Shown: positions 8,290 through 16,973 of the stretch, one piece after another
Layout: each line of letters begins with the position of its first letter
Position numbering within the stretch: the first letter of the stretch is position 1
NCBI GenBank assembly: GCA_023474345.1
Contig: JAMCXS010000023.1
Span: forward strand, 1-64,000
Source: Acidobacteriota bacterium
GTDB lineage: Bacteria > Acidobacteriota > Terriglobia > UBA7540
Reading direction: 5' to 3'
Length of the DNA stretch: 64,000 bases
Notes under the pieces: generated by a model
The model's database searches: none
What the model was told of the DNA's origin: nothing
Seen by the model: the letters and a program-made list of their open reading frames with translations, nothing else
Program-made: the position numbers and the translations under genes

Positions 8290-8355
8290 ATAGACAACCT
8301 GTTAGAGATTGGCACGTAATACTGCAGCAATCACCCATTGCAAATCAAAAATCAT

Positions 8356-9516
8356 TTATTGCTTCGCCGCCGCGACGGCCTTTTCCGCTGCGTCCTTCAT
8401 GCCGTTCGCGACGCTGAAGCTCAGTCCCGACTCGCGCAGAATCTTCTGGCCGAGTTCCACGTTGGTGCCTTCGAGACGGACGACGATGGGCACTTTGATT
8501 CCCAGGCTCTTTGCAGCCGCTACCACGCCGTTGGCGACGATATCGCAGCGCATGATGCCGCCGAAAATATTGATCAGCACGGCGCGCACGTGAGGGTCAC
8601 CCAGGATGATCTCGAATCCGCGGCGAACCTGCTCTTCGTTGGCGCCGCCGCCCACATCCAGGAAGTTGGCCGGCTGTCCGCCCGCGTACTGGATAATGTC
8701 CATGGTGGCCATGGCAAGGCCCGCGCCGTTCACCATGCACCCGACTTCGCCATCCAGGCGAATGTAATTCAGGTTGTAATTCGACGCCTTGACCTCCAGC
8801 GGATCTTCTTCATCCAGATCCCGCAGTTCGCGGATGTCTTTGTGGCGGAAGAGCGCGTTGTCATCAAAATTCATTTTGGCATCGAGGGCCAGCAAGCGGC
8901 CGTCTTTGGTGAGCACAAAAGGATTGATTTCGACCAGTGAAGCGTCCGTGGCGCGGAAGGCCTGGTAAAGGGAAGAGAAGAACTGCGCGGCCCCTTTGAC
9001 CAAAGCCGGGTCCAAGCCCAGTCCATAGGCTATCTTTCGGGCCTGAAATGGCTGAAGTCCAACAGCGGGATTGATACCTTCCTTCAGGATCTTTTCCGGA
9101 TGCTTGGCGGCCACAACCTCAATTTCCACCCCGCCTTCGCTTGAGGCCATGAACACGGGCTGCGCCGCCACGCGGTCAATGACCAGACCCAGATAAAATT
9201 CCCGAGCAATGTCCAGGCCTTCCTCGATCAGCAGTCGCCGGACGATTCTGCCCTCCGGGCCGGTTTGCGCCGTGACCAGTTTCTTGCCCAGGATTCCATC
9301 AGCCACGCGCTCCGCTTCAACGGCGCTGCGAACGACTTTCACGCCGCCGGCCTTGCCTCTGCCGCCGGCATGGATTTGGGCCTTCACCACTACCGTTCCG
9401 CCCAGGCGGTTTGCAACTTCACGCGCTTCTTCGGGCGTATACGCGACCTCGCCACGGGGGACGGTGACGCCGAAGCGGGCTAGAATTTGTTTAGCTTGAT
9501 ATTCGTGGATCTTCAT
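8356..9516 (-). CDS. sucC: succinyl-CoA ligase beta subunit
   Basis: A 386-residue ATP-grasp subunit that binds nucleotide and succinate and pairs with SucD. It begins [17 protein letters not shown], typical of the family. It contains the ATP-grasp stretch [20 protein letters not shown], the metal/nucleotide segment [13 protein letters not shown] and the C-terminal [16 protein letters not shown]. It is the first gene of the sucCD pair and is divergent from trpD, so the 9517-9670 interval should carry promoters for both. Confidence 0.96.
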   Translation of the reverse strand: MKIHEYQAKQILARFGVTVPRGEVAYTPEEAREVANRLGGTVVVKAQIHAGGRGKAGGVKVVRSAVEAERVADGILGKKLVTAQTGPEGRIVRRLLIEEGLDIAREFYLGLVIDRVAAQPVFMASSEGGVEIEVVAAKHPEKILKEGINPAVGLQPFQARKIAYGLGLDPALVKGAAQFFSSLYQAFRATDASLVEINPFVLTKDGRLLALDAKMNFDDNALFRHKDIRELRDLDEEDPLEVKASNYNLNYIRLDGEVGCMVNGAGLAMATMDIIQYAGGQPANFLDVGGGANEEQVRRGFEIILGDPHVRAVLINIFGGIMRCDIVANGVVAAAKSLGIKVPIVVRLEGTNVELGQKILRESGLSFSVANGMKDAAEKAVAAAKQ

Positions 9517-9672
9517 GGTTGACCAATGTGGTTGCCTGATCTCGCCCCGGACGTCCGGTATTCGGCGAGATTTTGGACGGCGTTAGCTTAAACTTTTGTA
9601 AAGGAATGCGGTTTCCATCGTACAATATAAAAATGCAACGTTCGAAGAACCTCACAGTATAGGTAATGTAAG

Positions 9673-10761
9673 CTGAAAAAGCAAATCGGGAACCCAACAA
9701 AACGAGAAAACAAGCTAACCGCAGCGATCGAAAAGCTGAAGCAAGGCGAGGGCCTTACGCGCCCGGAGGCCCGCGACGTCATGCAGCAGCTTCTTTCCGG
9801 GCACACGCCGGATGAGGAGATTGTTGCGCTGCTTACGGCGCTTCGTGACAAGGGCGAAACGGCCGATGAACTGGTGGGCTTTGCGGAGGTGATGCGGGCC
9901 CAGGCCAAACAGGTCCTGGCGGACGCCGGAGTGCGAGCTGAGGAGTTCATCGATTCGAAAGCGCTGCTCGACACCTGCGGGACGGGCGGCGACGGGCGAG
10001 GAACGATCAACATTTCAACCGCCACAGCGCTGGTGGTGGCAGCCTGCGGAGTGCCGGTGGCCAAGCACGGTAACCGATCCATCTCCAGCCGCTGCGGCAG
10101 CGCCGATGTGCTGGAAGCGCTGGGCGTAGCCATTGACTTGCCGCTCGCGCTCATTCCCGCCTGCCTTGAGCAAGTGGGGATGGTTTTCCTCTTTGCGCCG
10201 CACCTGCACCTGGCCACGAAGCACGTGATGAACGCGCGGCGTAGCATCAAGACGAAAACCATTTTCAACCTTCTCGGCCCGTTGACCAATCCGCTGGCCG
10301 CCTCCGCGCAACTGGCCGGCGTTTACGACCAGGCACGCACCGAAATGCTGGCGGAAGCGCTGGGCGCCGTGGGAACCCTTCGGGCCTTTGTCGTCTCGGG
10401 TTCGGACGGAATTGATGAGATTACCCTGACCGGTCCGACCAAGCTTTCGGAATACGATTCGGAAAAAATTCTGACGCGCCTGATTCATCCCGAAGATTTC
10501 GGACTCGCGCGCGCTTCCACCAGTGAAGCACGCGGCGGCGATCCCGAAAGTAATGCGCGCCTGCTTTCCGAAATCCTGGACGGAAAGAAGAGTCCACTGC
10601 GGAATTACGTTCTCGCCAACGCCGCCGCAGCGCTGGTGGCGGCCAGAAAGGCCGGCGGCTTCGAAGAGGGGGTTGCCGCCGCCCAGGAAGCCATCGACTC
10701 CGGGGGCGCGCGGCAAACCCTTTTATCATTGATCGAATTTACGGGTAAGCATCGCCGCTAA
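9673..10761 (+). CDS. trpD: anthranilate phosphoribosyltransferase
   Basis: Transfers a phosphoribosyl group to anthranilate, the second committed step of tryptophan synthesis. Motifs: DTCGTGGDGRGTINISTATA (PRPP loop), AKHGNRSISSRCGSADVLEA, FAPHLHLATKHVM and FNLLGPLTNP. The start is unusual. The first ATG (9781) begins at MQQLLSGHTPDEE and omits the normal first helix, but the frame is open upstream to a stop at 9664 and encodes AAIEKLKQGEGLTRPEARDV, which matches the family N-terminus. There is no in-frame ATG, GTG or TTG there; CTG at 9673 is the best candidate. The 9781 start is the alternative. trpD stands apart from trpE and trpG, which lie 5-8 kb away on the other strand. Confidence 0.9.
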   Translation: MKKQIGNPTKRENKLTAAIEKLKQGEGLTRPEARDVMQQLLSGHTPDEEIVALLTALRDKGETADELVGFAEVMRAQAKQVLADAGVRAEEFIDSKALLDTCGTGGDGRGTINISTATALVVAACGVPVAKHGNRSISSRCGSADVLEALGVAIDLPLALIPACLEQVGMVFLFAPHLHLATKHVMNARRSIKTKTIFNLLGPLTNPLAASAQLAGVYDQARTEMLAEALGAVGTLRAFVVSGSDGIDEITLTGPTKLSEYDSEKILTRLIHPEDFGLARASTSEARGGDPESNARLLSEILDGKKSPLRNYVLANAAAALVAARKAGGFEEGVAAAQEAIDSGGARQTLLSLIEFTGKHRR

Positions 10762-10845
10762 AACCAAACTCATTCAATGTTCGTGGCGCGCACGGTTCTC
10801 TCAGACAAAGCCTTTTTGTCCGTGGACTTTTGACTCAAGCCGCTT

Positions 10846-13029
10846 CTACTTGCTTTCTGGCTGCAGGTTGTCTTCAAAAAATTTGAGCAGACGATCGACA
10901 AGATACAGCCGAGCAGAATAACCGACGAAGCCGTGTTTTTCGCCGGGCTGAAGATAGAGCTGGTAAGACTTGCCGTCGCGGATCAGCGCTTCGATAAAGT
11001 TGATAGTGTTCTGCAAATGCACGTTATCGTCGTCCACGCCGTGCATCAGCAGCAGCTTGGCGCGCAGGTTGCCGGCGGCGTCGAGCGGTGAGGATTCCTG
11101 GTACCCCTCGGGGTTTACTTTCGGCGTTCTCATGTAGCGCTCCGTATAAATGCTGTCATAAAACCTCCAGTCGGTAACCGGACCGCCCGCCGCTCCGCAC
11201 TTGAAAACCCGCGGCGCGTGGGTCAGGGTATAGAGCGTCATAAAGCCTCCATATGACCAGCCCCAAATGCCCATGCGGTTCGAATCGACGTAAGGAAGAG
11301 ATTTCAGATAATTCACGCCGGCCATTTGGTCGCTGAGTTCCTGCCGTCCCAGGTGCTCAAAAATGGTGGTTTCCCAGGCGTGGCCCCGTCCCCACGATCC
11401 GCGGTTATCGAGTGACCAGAGCAGGAAACCGTGCTCGGCAAAAAGCTGATCCTGAAGCGAGGTCACTCCCCATGCATCCTGGACAATCTGCACCTCCGGC
11501 CCTCCGTAGACGTTCACGATAACGGGATATTTCTTGTGGGGATCAAAATCCGGCGGCTTGACCAGCCGCGCATAAAGCTTGGTTCCGTCGGGAGCCGTGA
11601 CCGTGACAAATTCGGTCTGGCCCAGCGCGTAATCGTGGAGATGGTTTTCAGGCTTGTCAAGGGTGGCCACAAAAGCGCCGTCCGATTTGAACAAACGCGT
11701 GATGGGGGGAGTTTTGTAATCTGAAAAGGTTTCCACGTAAAAGCGGCCGTCCGGTGAAAGAAGCAAGGTGTGAGTTCCGGGTTCTTTCGAAAGCCGTTCG
11801 AAGTGTGAACCGTCCAGACGAACGCGATAGATCTGCCGCTGGCGCGGGTCGGGCTTGGTGGAGAGAAAATAAACCCAGCCGGAGTCCCCTCCATATTGAA
11901 ACATGGGGAGGCTTGAGAAGAGCGGGTGGTCCAGCATCCAATTTCCGCTGGTGAGTTTTCTCAGTAGCGTGCCCTGGCGGCTATAAAGGTATAGGTGCAA
12001 CCAGCCGTCACGCTCGGAGAGCCACAAGAAACGCCCGTCACCGAGGAAGCCGGGAGGATAAAGGGAATTGATCCAATATGGATCTTTTTCTACCAGTAAC
12101 ACGCGGTTGCTCCCGGAATCCGCGTTCCAGAGATGCACTGCCATCTCGGTTTGATCCCGGTTCAGCGTGAGAAACGCAATGGCCTTCGAGTCCGGCGTCC
12201 AGGAAAACGACGGACCGAAATATTCAATGGGCAAGGAATTGCGGGGGGGAACCCAGTCGTGTCTCTCGCGAGTGCTGACGGAAACCACATGGAAGGTGGC
12301 GTGCGGGTTGGGGTCGCCGGGTTGAGGAAATCGCTGCAGAGAAAACTTCACATGGGTCGAAAGGAAATGAACCAACGGGTATTCGGGTACCGGAGTGTCG
12401 TTGAGCCGAAGATAGGCGATTTCTTTTCCGTTGGGCGACCATTCATAAGCCCGCCCTGTGGCGCGATCCGCAAGCTCTTCCTTGTAAACCCAGTCGAGTT
12501 TGCCGTTGAGGATGAGCGGCGTTCCATCGCTCGTGAGCTGGGTGATTTTCCCGGTCTGCAAGGATAGGGTGAAGAGGTTGTTCTGCCTGACAAAGGCAAC
12601 GCGATCTCCCGTGGGAGAAAAAGTGGGTTCTTCCGCTTTTTGCGCTCCACCCGTCAGACGCCTGGTTTTGCCGCTCGCCAGGTCAAAAAGCCAAAGATTG
12701 CCCCCGCCCTCAAAGAGAATCCTGTCACCCTTGGGCGACCAACGGTAAGAGTCAAGGTCTACTCCTGCGGTCGAAGATACGTCGACGCGACGCTTCTGGC
12801 GGGTTGCGACATCATAAATCCACAAGCTGTCATCTTCGTCCCTGTGGCGGATGTAGCTAATCTGCTCGCTCCCGGGCCGCCAGCGCACGCGACTGATCGC
12901 GAGCGGAACAATCTGTTGCTCGCTCGTGACGAGTTCGGGTGTAAGAGTTTTTTTCGCCGCCCAGCCTGAGACTGAAAGCACCGACAGAATGGCCAGGAAA
13001 GCGCAAACGCGTGTGAGTGATTTCGTCAT
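10846..13029 (-). CDS. S9B dipeptidyl-peptidase IV-like serine peptidase, exported
   Basis: A 727-residue protein with a signal peptide (MTKSLTRVCAFLAILSVLSV). A beta-propeller DPPIV_N-type domain (about 60-460) is followed by an alpha/beta-hydrolase domain. Catalytic residues: the nucleophile Ser in GIWGWSYGGFMTLY, Asp in LLMHGVDDDNVHLQN and His in PGEKHGFVG. The propeller entry has the LTPELVTSEQQIVPLAISRV segment seen in bacterial DPP-IV-like enzymes. It would cleave dipeptides from peptide N-termini in the periplasm or outside. ATG 13029 has AAGGA upstream and directly begins the signal peptide; an in-frame upstream ATG at 13161 would put 44 residues before it. Confidence 0.92.
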   Translation of the reverse strand: MTKSLTRVCAFLAILSVLSVSGWAAKKTLTPELVTSEQQIVPLAISRVRWRPGSEQISYIRHRDEDDSLWIYDVATRQKRRVDVSSTAGVDLDSYRWSPKGDRILFEGGGNLWLFDLASGKTRRLTGGAQKAEEPTFSPTGDRVAFVRQNNLFTLSLQTGKITQLTSDGTPLILNGKLDWVYKEELADRATGRAYEWSPNGKEIAYLRLNDTPVPEYPLVHFLSTHVKFSLQRFPQPGDPNPHATFHVVSVSTRERHDWVPPRNSLPIEYFGPSFSWTPDSKAIAFLTLNRDQTEMAVHLWNADSGSNRVLLVEKDPYWINSLYPPGFLGDGRFLWLSERDGWLHLYLYSRQGTLLRKLTSGNWMLDHPLFSSLPMFQYGGDSGWVYFLSTKPDPRQRQIYRVRLDGSHFERLSKEPGTHTLLLSPDGRFYVETFSDYKTPPITRLFKSDGAFVATLDKPENHLHDYALGQTEFVTVTAPDGTKLYARLVKPPDFDPHKKYPVIVNVYGGPEVQIVQDAWGVTSLQDQLFAEHGFLLWSLDNRGSWGRGHAWETTIFEHLGRQELSDQMAGVNYLKSLPYVDSNRMGIWGWSYGGFMTLYTLTHAPRVFKCGAAGGPVTDWRFYDSIYTERYMRTPKVNPEGYQESSPLDAAGNLRAKLLLMHGVDDDNVHLQNTINFIEALIRDGKSYQLYLQPGEKHGFVGYSARLYLVDRLLKFFEDNLQPESK

Positions 13030-13340
13030 TTGTATCCTTGTCCGATGATGCCGCTTTGAGCGGGGCCTATGCAGGTTGAATTCATTGTTCCTTGCACAAG
13101 CCTGATAAATTTCTGCGGGTTTCGCTGTTCCGACTGCGAGACTTGCCCGGGATGCTTTCACCCGCCCCGGCTCAAACGCAAAACGTTACCGCTTTTGGCG
13201 GCGATTGTAAACTTTCTTCCACTTCGAGCCGATGGCTACTTTAAGTGCGAAACAAAGTGTCGCTGTTCTGTCTGTGCGGTTGCCCGGCACGCAGAATGGA
13301 GTTTACGTCTTTCAGAACGGAGGAAGTTTGCGGTCTGCTT
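13030..13340. other. divergent intergenic region
   Basis: Separates the minus-strand S9 peptidase from the plus-strand glycoside-hydrolase-like gene and should contain both promoters. No convincing -35/-10 pair or operator was identified. The upstream extension of the next gene's frame (from 13245) is not considered coding. Confidence 0.4.
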
Positions 13341-15305
13341 ATGAGATTCCGTTTTCAGTCGCTTCCGCAACCATCATTTTGGGTCCGCCGTCGCGGAGCG
13401 AATGCTCTTGCCGGTCTGCTGGCCGTTATCGGCGCGCTCGTTTCTTGTCCCGTTGCGAGCAGTTCACCGCGCACACGGGTTATCTGGAATTTTGACCATC
13501 GCCTCACTAATTCTTTAGGCGGCCAATATAACGCATTCTCAATGGAACCCTCCTGGACACGAACTTATTTGGACCCGATTGTTCATCGGTTTGCGTCGGG
13601 CCACTCGCTTCGGATTACGGCCCATCGTGAGCCCGAAGGGTTCTGCGGAGTCTGGTTCGATTTTTATCCGGCCGCCTCCATCCCGAAGCGATACTTCGAT
13701 GCCCGCCTTTATCCGTATCTCAGCTTCTGGATCAAGGGCGCGAAGCCCGGCGGAGATTTTGACATCAAGATTGTCGATGCGCGAGGCGAAAGGCGCGATG
13801 GCGTTGCCGCCACGCAGCCGCTTCACGATTATCTGCCCATGGGAATTACCACGGGTTGGCAGAAAGTCGCGATTCCCCTTGCCGATTTCCCTGAAACGGA
13901 TCCTGGTTCGCTGGCCCGGCTGGTGTTCATTTTTTCCGTGCCGGGCGATTACCAGTTCTATGTGGATGACATCGCGGTCGAATCCTCCATCAATTCTCCT
14001 GACGTCGCGCCATTCGCAAATGAGCAGGAACATTTAACGAATGAAGACATGATGGCATACCACTCGATGTGGGTCTGGAACACGGTAGAACTTCTCACGA
14101 GCGCCTGGGCGGCCGACCGTTTTTTTGACTTCTGCGCCCACATGGGCTTGAAGGAGATTTATCTCTCCGTGGATTTCGAGCCGTCTTCCGCGAGTTCGGT
14201 CCCCGCATCGCTCCAGGACGCCGGGCGTTATGGGAATTTTCTCAGGATGGCGCATCAGCGCGGACTACGCGTCGAAGCCCTGGCCGGGGCCCCCGCCTGG
14301 GCCGCAAGCGCGAATCATCCGCGAGCGACTGGCGCAGTTCGGGCAATTGTCAAGTTTAATGCCGTGGCGGCTGTTGAGGAGCGATTTGATGGCATCCACT
14401 TTGACGTTGAGCCTTACCTGTTGCTGGGTTTTGCCGTGCCGCACTACCGGAAACGCCTTCTTGAAGAGTATCTCGAAATGGTTGCGGAATGTGCCGAAGC
14501 TGCCCGACGGGAGCACATTGCTTTCACCTGTGACATTCCATGGTGGTTTTATCCTGTGACCCCTGCCGCACGCGAACAGTTCACCGTCAGTTTCCAAGGC
14601 AGGGAAGAGACCGTAGGCAAGCACGTTACGGACCTGCTTGATTCCGTGACAATCATGGACTATCGGAATGAAGCCGACGGCGCGGGGGGAATCATCGCCT
14701 CTGGAACCGAGGCGCTGGCCTACGCGGCTAAAGTTCACAAAAAGATCCAGGTAGGGCTTGAAACGTCGGCGGAAAAAGAGACCTCCGTCGAGTTTGTCGT
14801 GGCGCTGCCCGCCAATGAATTCCTTGCCAAACTGCAGGAAAAGCATCTCGCCGACCAGCGCTCATTCGAGGGTTACACTCTGCATGCCTTGCGAGCAGAA
14901 ACCGTGGTCTTTATCGGTCTCGGGCCGTCGCCTTCTTCGGGCTTCGCTCCCAAGGTGCCGATTGAGGTTGCGCTTACGCGCCTTCGAAGGATGTTCGCCG
15001 TGAAGTCCGGAGATCGTCTCTCCGTCAAGAGAGGAATCCAGCAAGCCCGCTCCGCTATTGCCATGGACCCTGAGTGGAAAGATTTTGAGCCGGTGGAACT
15101 TCGTGAGTCCGGATCGGACGTGATGGTTGCAGCCTTCCGGGCCATCCGTGGCACCCCTTCGATAATCACCTTCCGCGGACTAGGCCGGAAAGTTTTCGAA
15201 GAGGAATCGCGCTCAGCAGCCGAGTGGCTGGGAAAATACTCGAGCTTCGGCGGACTCGCCATTCATTACTACCAAAGCTTTCGGGCGTTAATGGCAACGC
15301 CTTAA
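13341..15305 (+). CDS. exported protein with a carbohydrate-binding-like domain and a TIM-barrel hydrolase-like domain
   Basis: About 654 residues from ATG 13341, which immediately precedes a signal-like segment (GANALAGLLAVIGALVSCPV). Residues about 40-230 look like a beta-sandwich carbohydrate-binding/NPCBM-type domain: VIWNFDHRLTNSLGG at the start, FWIKGAKPGGDFDIKIVDA, and QFYVDDIAVES at the end. The remainder resembles a TIM-barrel glycoside hydrolase: KEIYLSVDFEP, RFDGIHFDVEPYLL (acidic pair at a strand end), DIPWWFYP and SVTIMDYRNEA. I cannot name the family or substrate. The start is uncertain; GGAGGAAG lies 14 nt upstream of the chosen ATG, and further in-frame ATGs lie at 13299 and 13245. 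Confidence 0.7.
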   Translation: MRFRFQSLPQPSFWVRRRGANALAGLLAVIGALVSCPVASSSPRTRVIWNFDHRLTNSLGGQYNAFSMEPSWTRTYLDPIVHRFASGHSLRITAHREPEGFCGVWFDFYPAASIPKRYFDARLYPYLSFWIKGAKPGGDFDIKIVDARGERRDGVAATQPLHDYLPMGITTGWQKVAIPLADFPETDPGSLARLVFIFSVPGDYQFYVDDIAVESSINSPDVAPFANEQEHLTNEDMMAYHSMWVWNTVELLTSAWAADRFFDFCAHMGLKEIYLSVDFEPSSASSVPASLQDAGRYGNFLRMAHQRGLRVEALAGAPAWAASANHPRATGAVRAIVKFNAVAAVEERFDGIHFDVEPYLLLGFAVPHYRKRLLEEYLEMVAECAEAARREHIAFTCDIPWWFYPVTPAAREQFTVSFQGREETVGKHVTDLLDSVTIMDYRNEADGAGGIIASGTEALAYAAKVHKKIQVGLETSAEKETSVEFVVALPANEFLAKLQEKHLADQRSFEGYTLHALRAETVVFIGLGPSPSSGFAPKVPIEVALTRLRRMFAVKSGDRLSVKRGIQQARSAIAMDPEWKDFEPVELRESGSDVMVAAFRAIRGTPSIITFRGLGRKVFEEESRSAAEWLGKYSSFGGLAIHYYQSFRALMATP

Positions 15306-15410
15306 ACGGCCCTGTCGGCAGCCGATTATGGTTTTGGCGTGGTTCCCGCAGTGGAGCGGTTTATGGACCGGCTTCGAACGCATGGAATCCCCGAGCCGCG
15401 CGCCAGCCCG

Positions 15411-15974
15411 TTAGAGTTTAAGGAAATTTGCCAGAAGCTGTTTCCCGGAGTCGGTCAAAACGGATTCGGGATGGAACTGAACGCCTTCCACTTTCATTTT
15501 TTTATGGCGGAAACCCATGATCAGTCCATCGGGCGAGGTGGCGGAAACAGCAAGGCAGCCGGGAAGACTCTCGCGCTCCACGATCAGGGAATGATACCGG
15601 GTGGCAAGGAAAGGATTGGACAGACCGGAAAAAATGGTTTTACCGTCGTGACAAATTGAACTGGTTTTGCCGTGCATGATTTCCGGCGCTCGGATTACCT
15701 TACCGCCGAACGCCTGCCCAATGGCCTGATGGCCCAGGCAGACTCCCAGAATGGGCATGCGGCCGGAAAACGTACGGATAACATCCAGGCAGATGCCGGC
15801 ATCGGATGGAGTCTTCGGGCCCGGAGAAATCACAATGCGTTCGGGCTTGAGGTGTTCGATTTCGTCCAGCGTGATCTGGTCGTTGCGGTGAACTTCGAGT
15901 TTGGCACCAAGCTCGCCGAGATATTGCACCAGGTTATAGGTGAACGAATCGTAGTTGTCGATAACAAGAATCAT
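15411..15974 (-). CDS. trpG: anthranilate synthase component II (glutamine amidotransferase)
   Basis: A 187-residue class I glutamine amidotransferase that supplies ammonia to TrpE. It may also serve aminodeoxychorismate synthesis, as PabA does in many bacteria. Motifs: [20 protein letters not shown], the nucleophile Cys in [15 protein letters not shown], and the His-Glu pair in [11 protein letters not shown]. trpE is on the same strand but separated by an oppositely oriented gene at 16043-16945, so the two are not in one simple operon. A TATAAT box lies upstream at 16004-16009 (minus strand). Confidence 0.95.
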   Translation of the reverse strand: MILVIDNYDSFTYNLVQYLGELGAKLEVHRNDQITLDEIEHLKPERIVISPGPKTPSDAGICLDVIRTFSGRMPILGVCLGHQAIGQAFGGKVIRAPEIMHGKTSSICHDGKTIFSGLSNPFLATRYHSLIVERESLPGCLAVSATSPDGLIMGFRHKKMKVEGVQFHPESVLTDSGKQLLANFLKL

Positions 15975-16003
15975 TCGCTTGCCTTCGAGTCCCCAATGTG
16001 CTC

Positions 16004-16009
16004 ATTATA
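16004..16009 (-). promoter_or_regulatory. -10 box for trpG
   Basis: A perfect TATAAT on the minus strand, 30 bp before the trpG start. No good -35 hexamer lies at the usual spacing, so an activator or extended contacts may be needed. It sits in the 68-bp interval shared with the divergent gene at 16043. Confidence 0.4.
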
Positions 16010-16042
16010 CGCTGATATTCAGGAGAGGAGAGAACGAAACCC

Positions 16043-16945
16043 ATGAAAAAATCAGCTCGTCGTTCGTTCTTAAAGCATGGACTTGTAAGCCTTGCCGGCC
16101 TGGGAGCCGCCGGCACGGCCATCAACGCGCCGTTAGCGGCAGCTCGCCCGCAGGGATCTACGGAGAACCCGGAAGCACCGAGAAATTTTAAATTGGGCCT
16201 AGTGACTTACAACCTGGCCAGGAACTGGGATATCGATACCATCATCAAGAACTGCGAGATCTGCGATTTCAAGGGAGTGGAACTGCGCACCACCCACAAA
16301 CACGGTGTAGAACCTACGATCAGCAAGGCCGAACGGGCGGAAGTTCGCAAGCGATTTGAGGATTCGGCCGTACGTTTGGTCAGCCTGGGTACAGTTTGTG
16401 AGTTCGAATCACCTGACCCGGCCGTTGTCGAGCAGAACATCGAGGTGGCCAAGACATTCTGCGAGCTTGCCCACGACGTCGGCGCGATCGGCATTAAGGT
16501 GCGGCCGAATGGCTTTCCGCCCAACATTCCTCATGCAAAAACTCTCGAACAAATCGGGCACGCGCTCTCGAAGTGCGGGGGTATTGCGCAGTCGAACGGC
16601 GTTGAAATCTGGTTGGAAGTCCATGGCCGGGGCACCGAGCTTCCCAAGAACATTCGCCGCATCATGGAGGTTGCCGACCATCCTTCGGTCGGCATCTGCT
16701 GGAACTCGAACCCCACGGACGTAGTGGGAGATTCTGTGAAACCGAGTTTTGATTTAATCGGCCGCTGGCTCCGCAGTTGCCATATCAACGAACTCTGGAA
16801 GAAGCAATATCCGTGGGGGGAACTTTTCGCCTTGTTCCGGAGCGCGGGCTACAGCCGGTATACTTTTGCGGAAATCCCGGAAAGCTGCGAACCCATCCGC
16901 TTGATGCACTACTATCGGCGGCTGTGGGAATACGAGACGGCGTAG
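16043..16945 (+). CDS. Tat-exported sugar phosphate isomerase/epimerase-like TIM-barrel protein
   Basis: A 300-residue protein beginning MKKSARRSFLKHGLVSLAG, a twin-arginine signal (RRSFLK) with a hydrophobic stretch. The mature part has the xylose-isomerase-like TIM-barrel (AP endonuclease 2 family) pattern: FKLGLVTYNLARNWDIDTII, FKGVELRTTHKHGVEP, KVRPNGFPPN, IWLEVHGRG, VGICWNSNPTD, SCHINELW and YTFAEIPES. The His, Glu and Asp residues at strand ends suggest a metal site. It probably acts on a sugar or polyol in the periplasm; the substrate is unknown. It lies between trpE and trpG on the opposite strand. SD: GGAGAGGAGAG upstream. Confidence 0.85.
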   Translation: MKKSARRSFLKHGLVSLAGLGAAGTAINAPLAAARPQGSTENPEAPRNFKLGLVTYNLARNWDIDTIIKNCEICDFKGVELRTTHKHGVEPTISKAERAEVRKRFEDSAVRLVSLGTVCEFESPDPAVVEQNIEVAKTFCELAHDVGAIGIKVRPNGFPPNIPHAKTLEQIGHALSKCGGIAQSNGVEIWLEVHGRGTELPKNIRRIMEVADHPSVGICWNSNPTDVVGDSVKPSFDLIGRWLRSCHINELWKKQYPWGELFALFRSAGYSRYTFAEIPESCEPIRLMHYYRRLWEYETA

Positions 16946-16973
16946 CGGCGGCAGATCTCCGCCGGAACGCACG

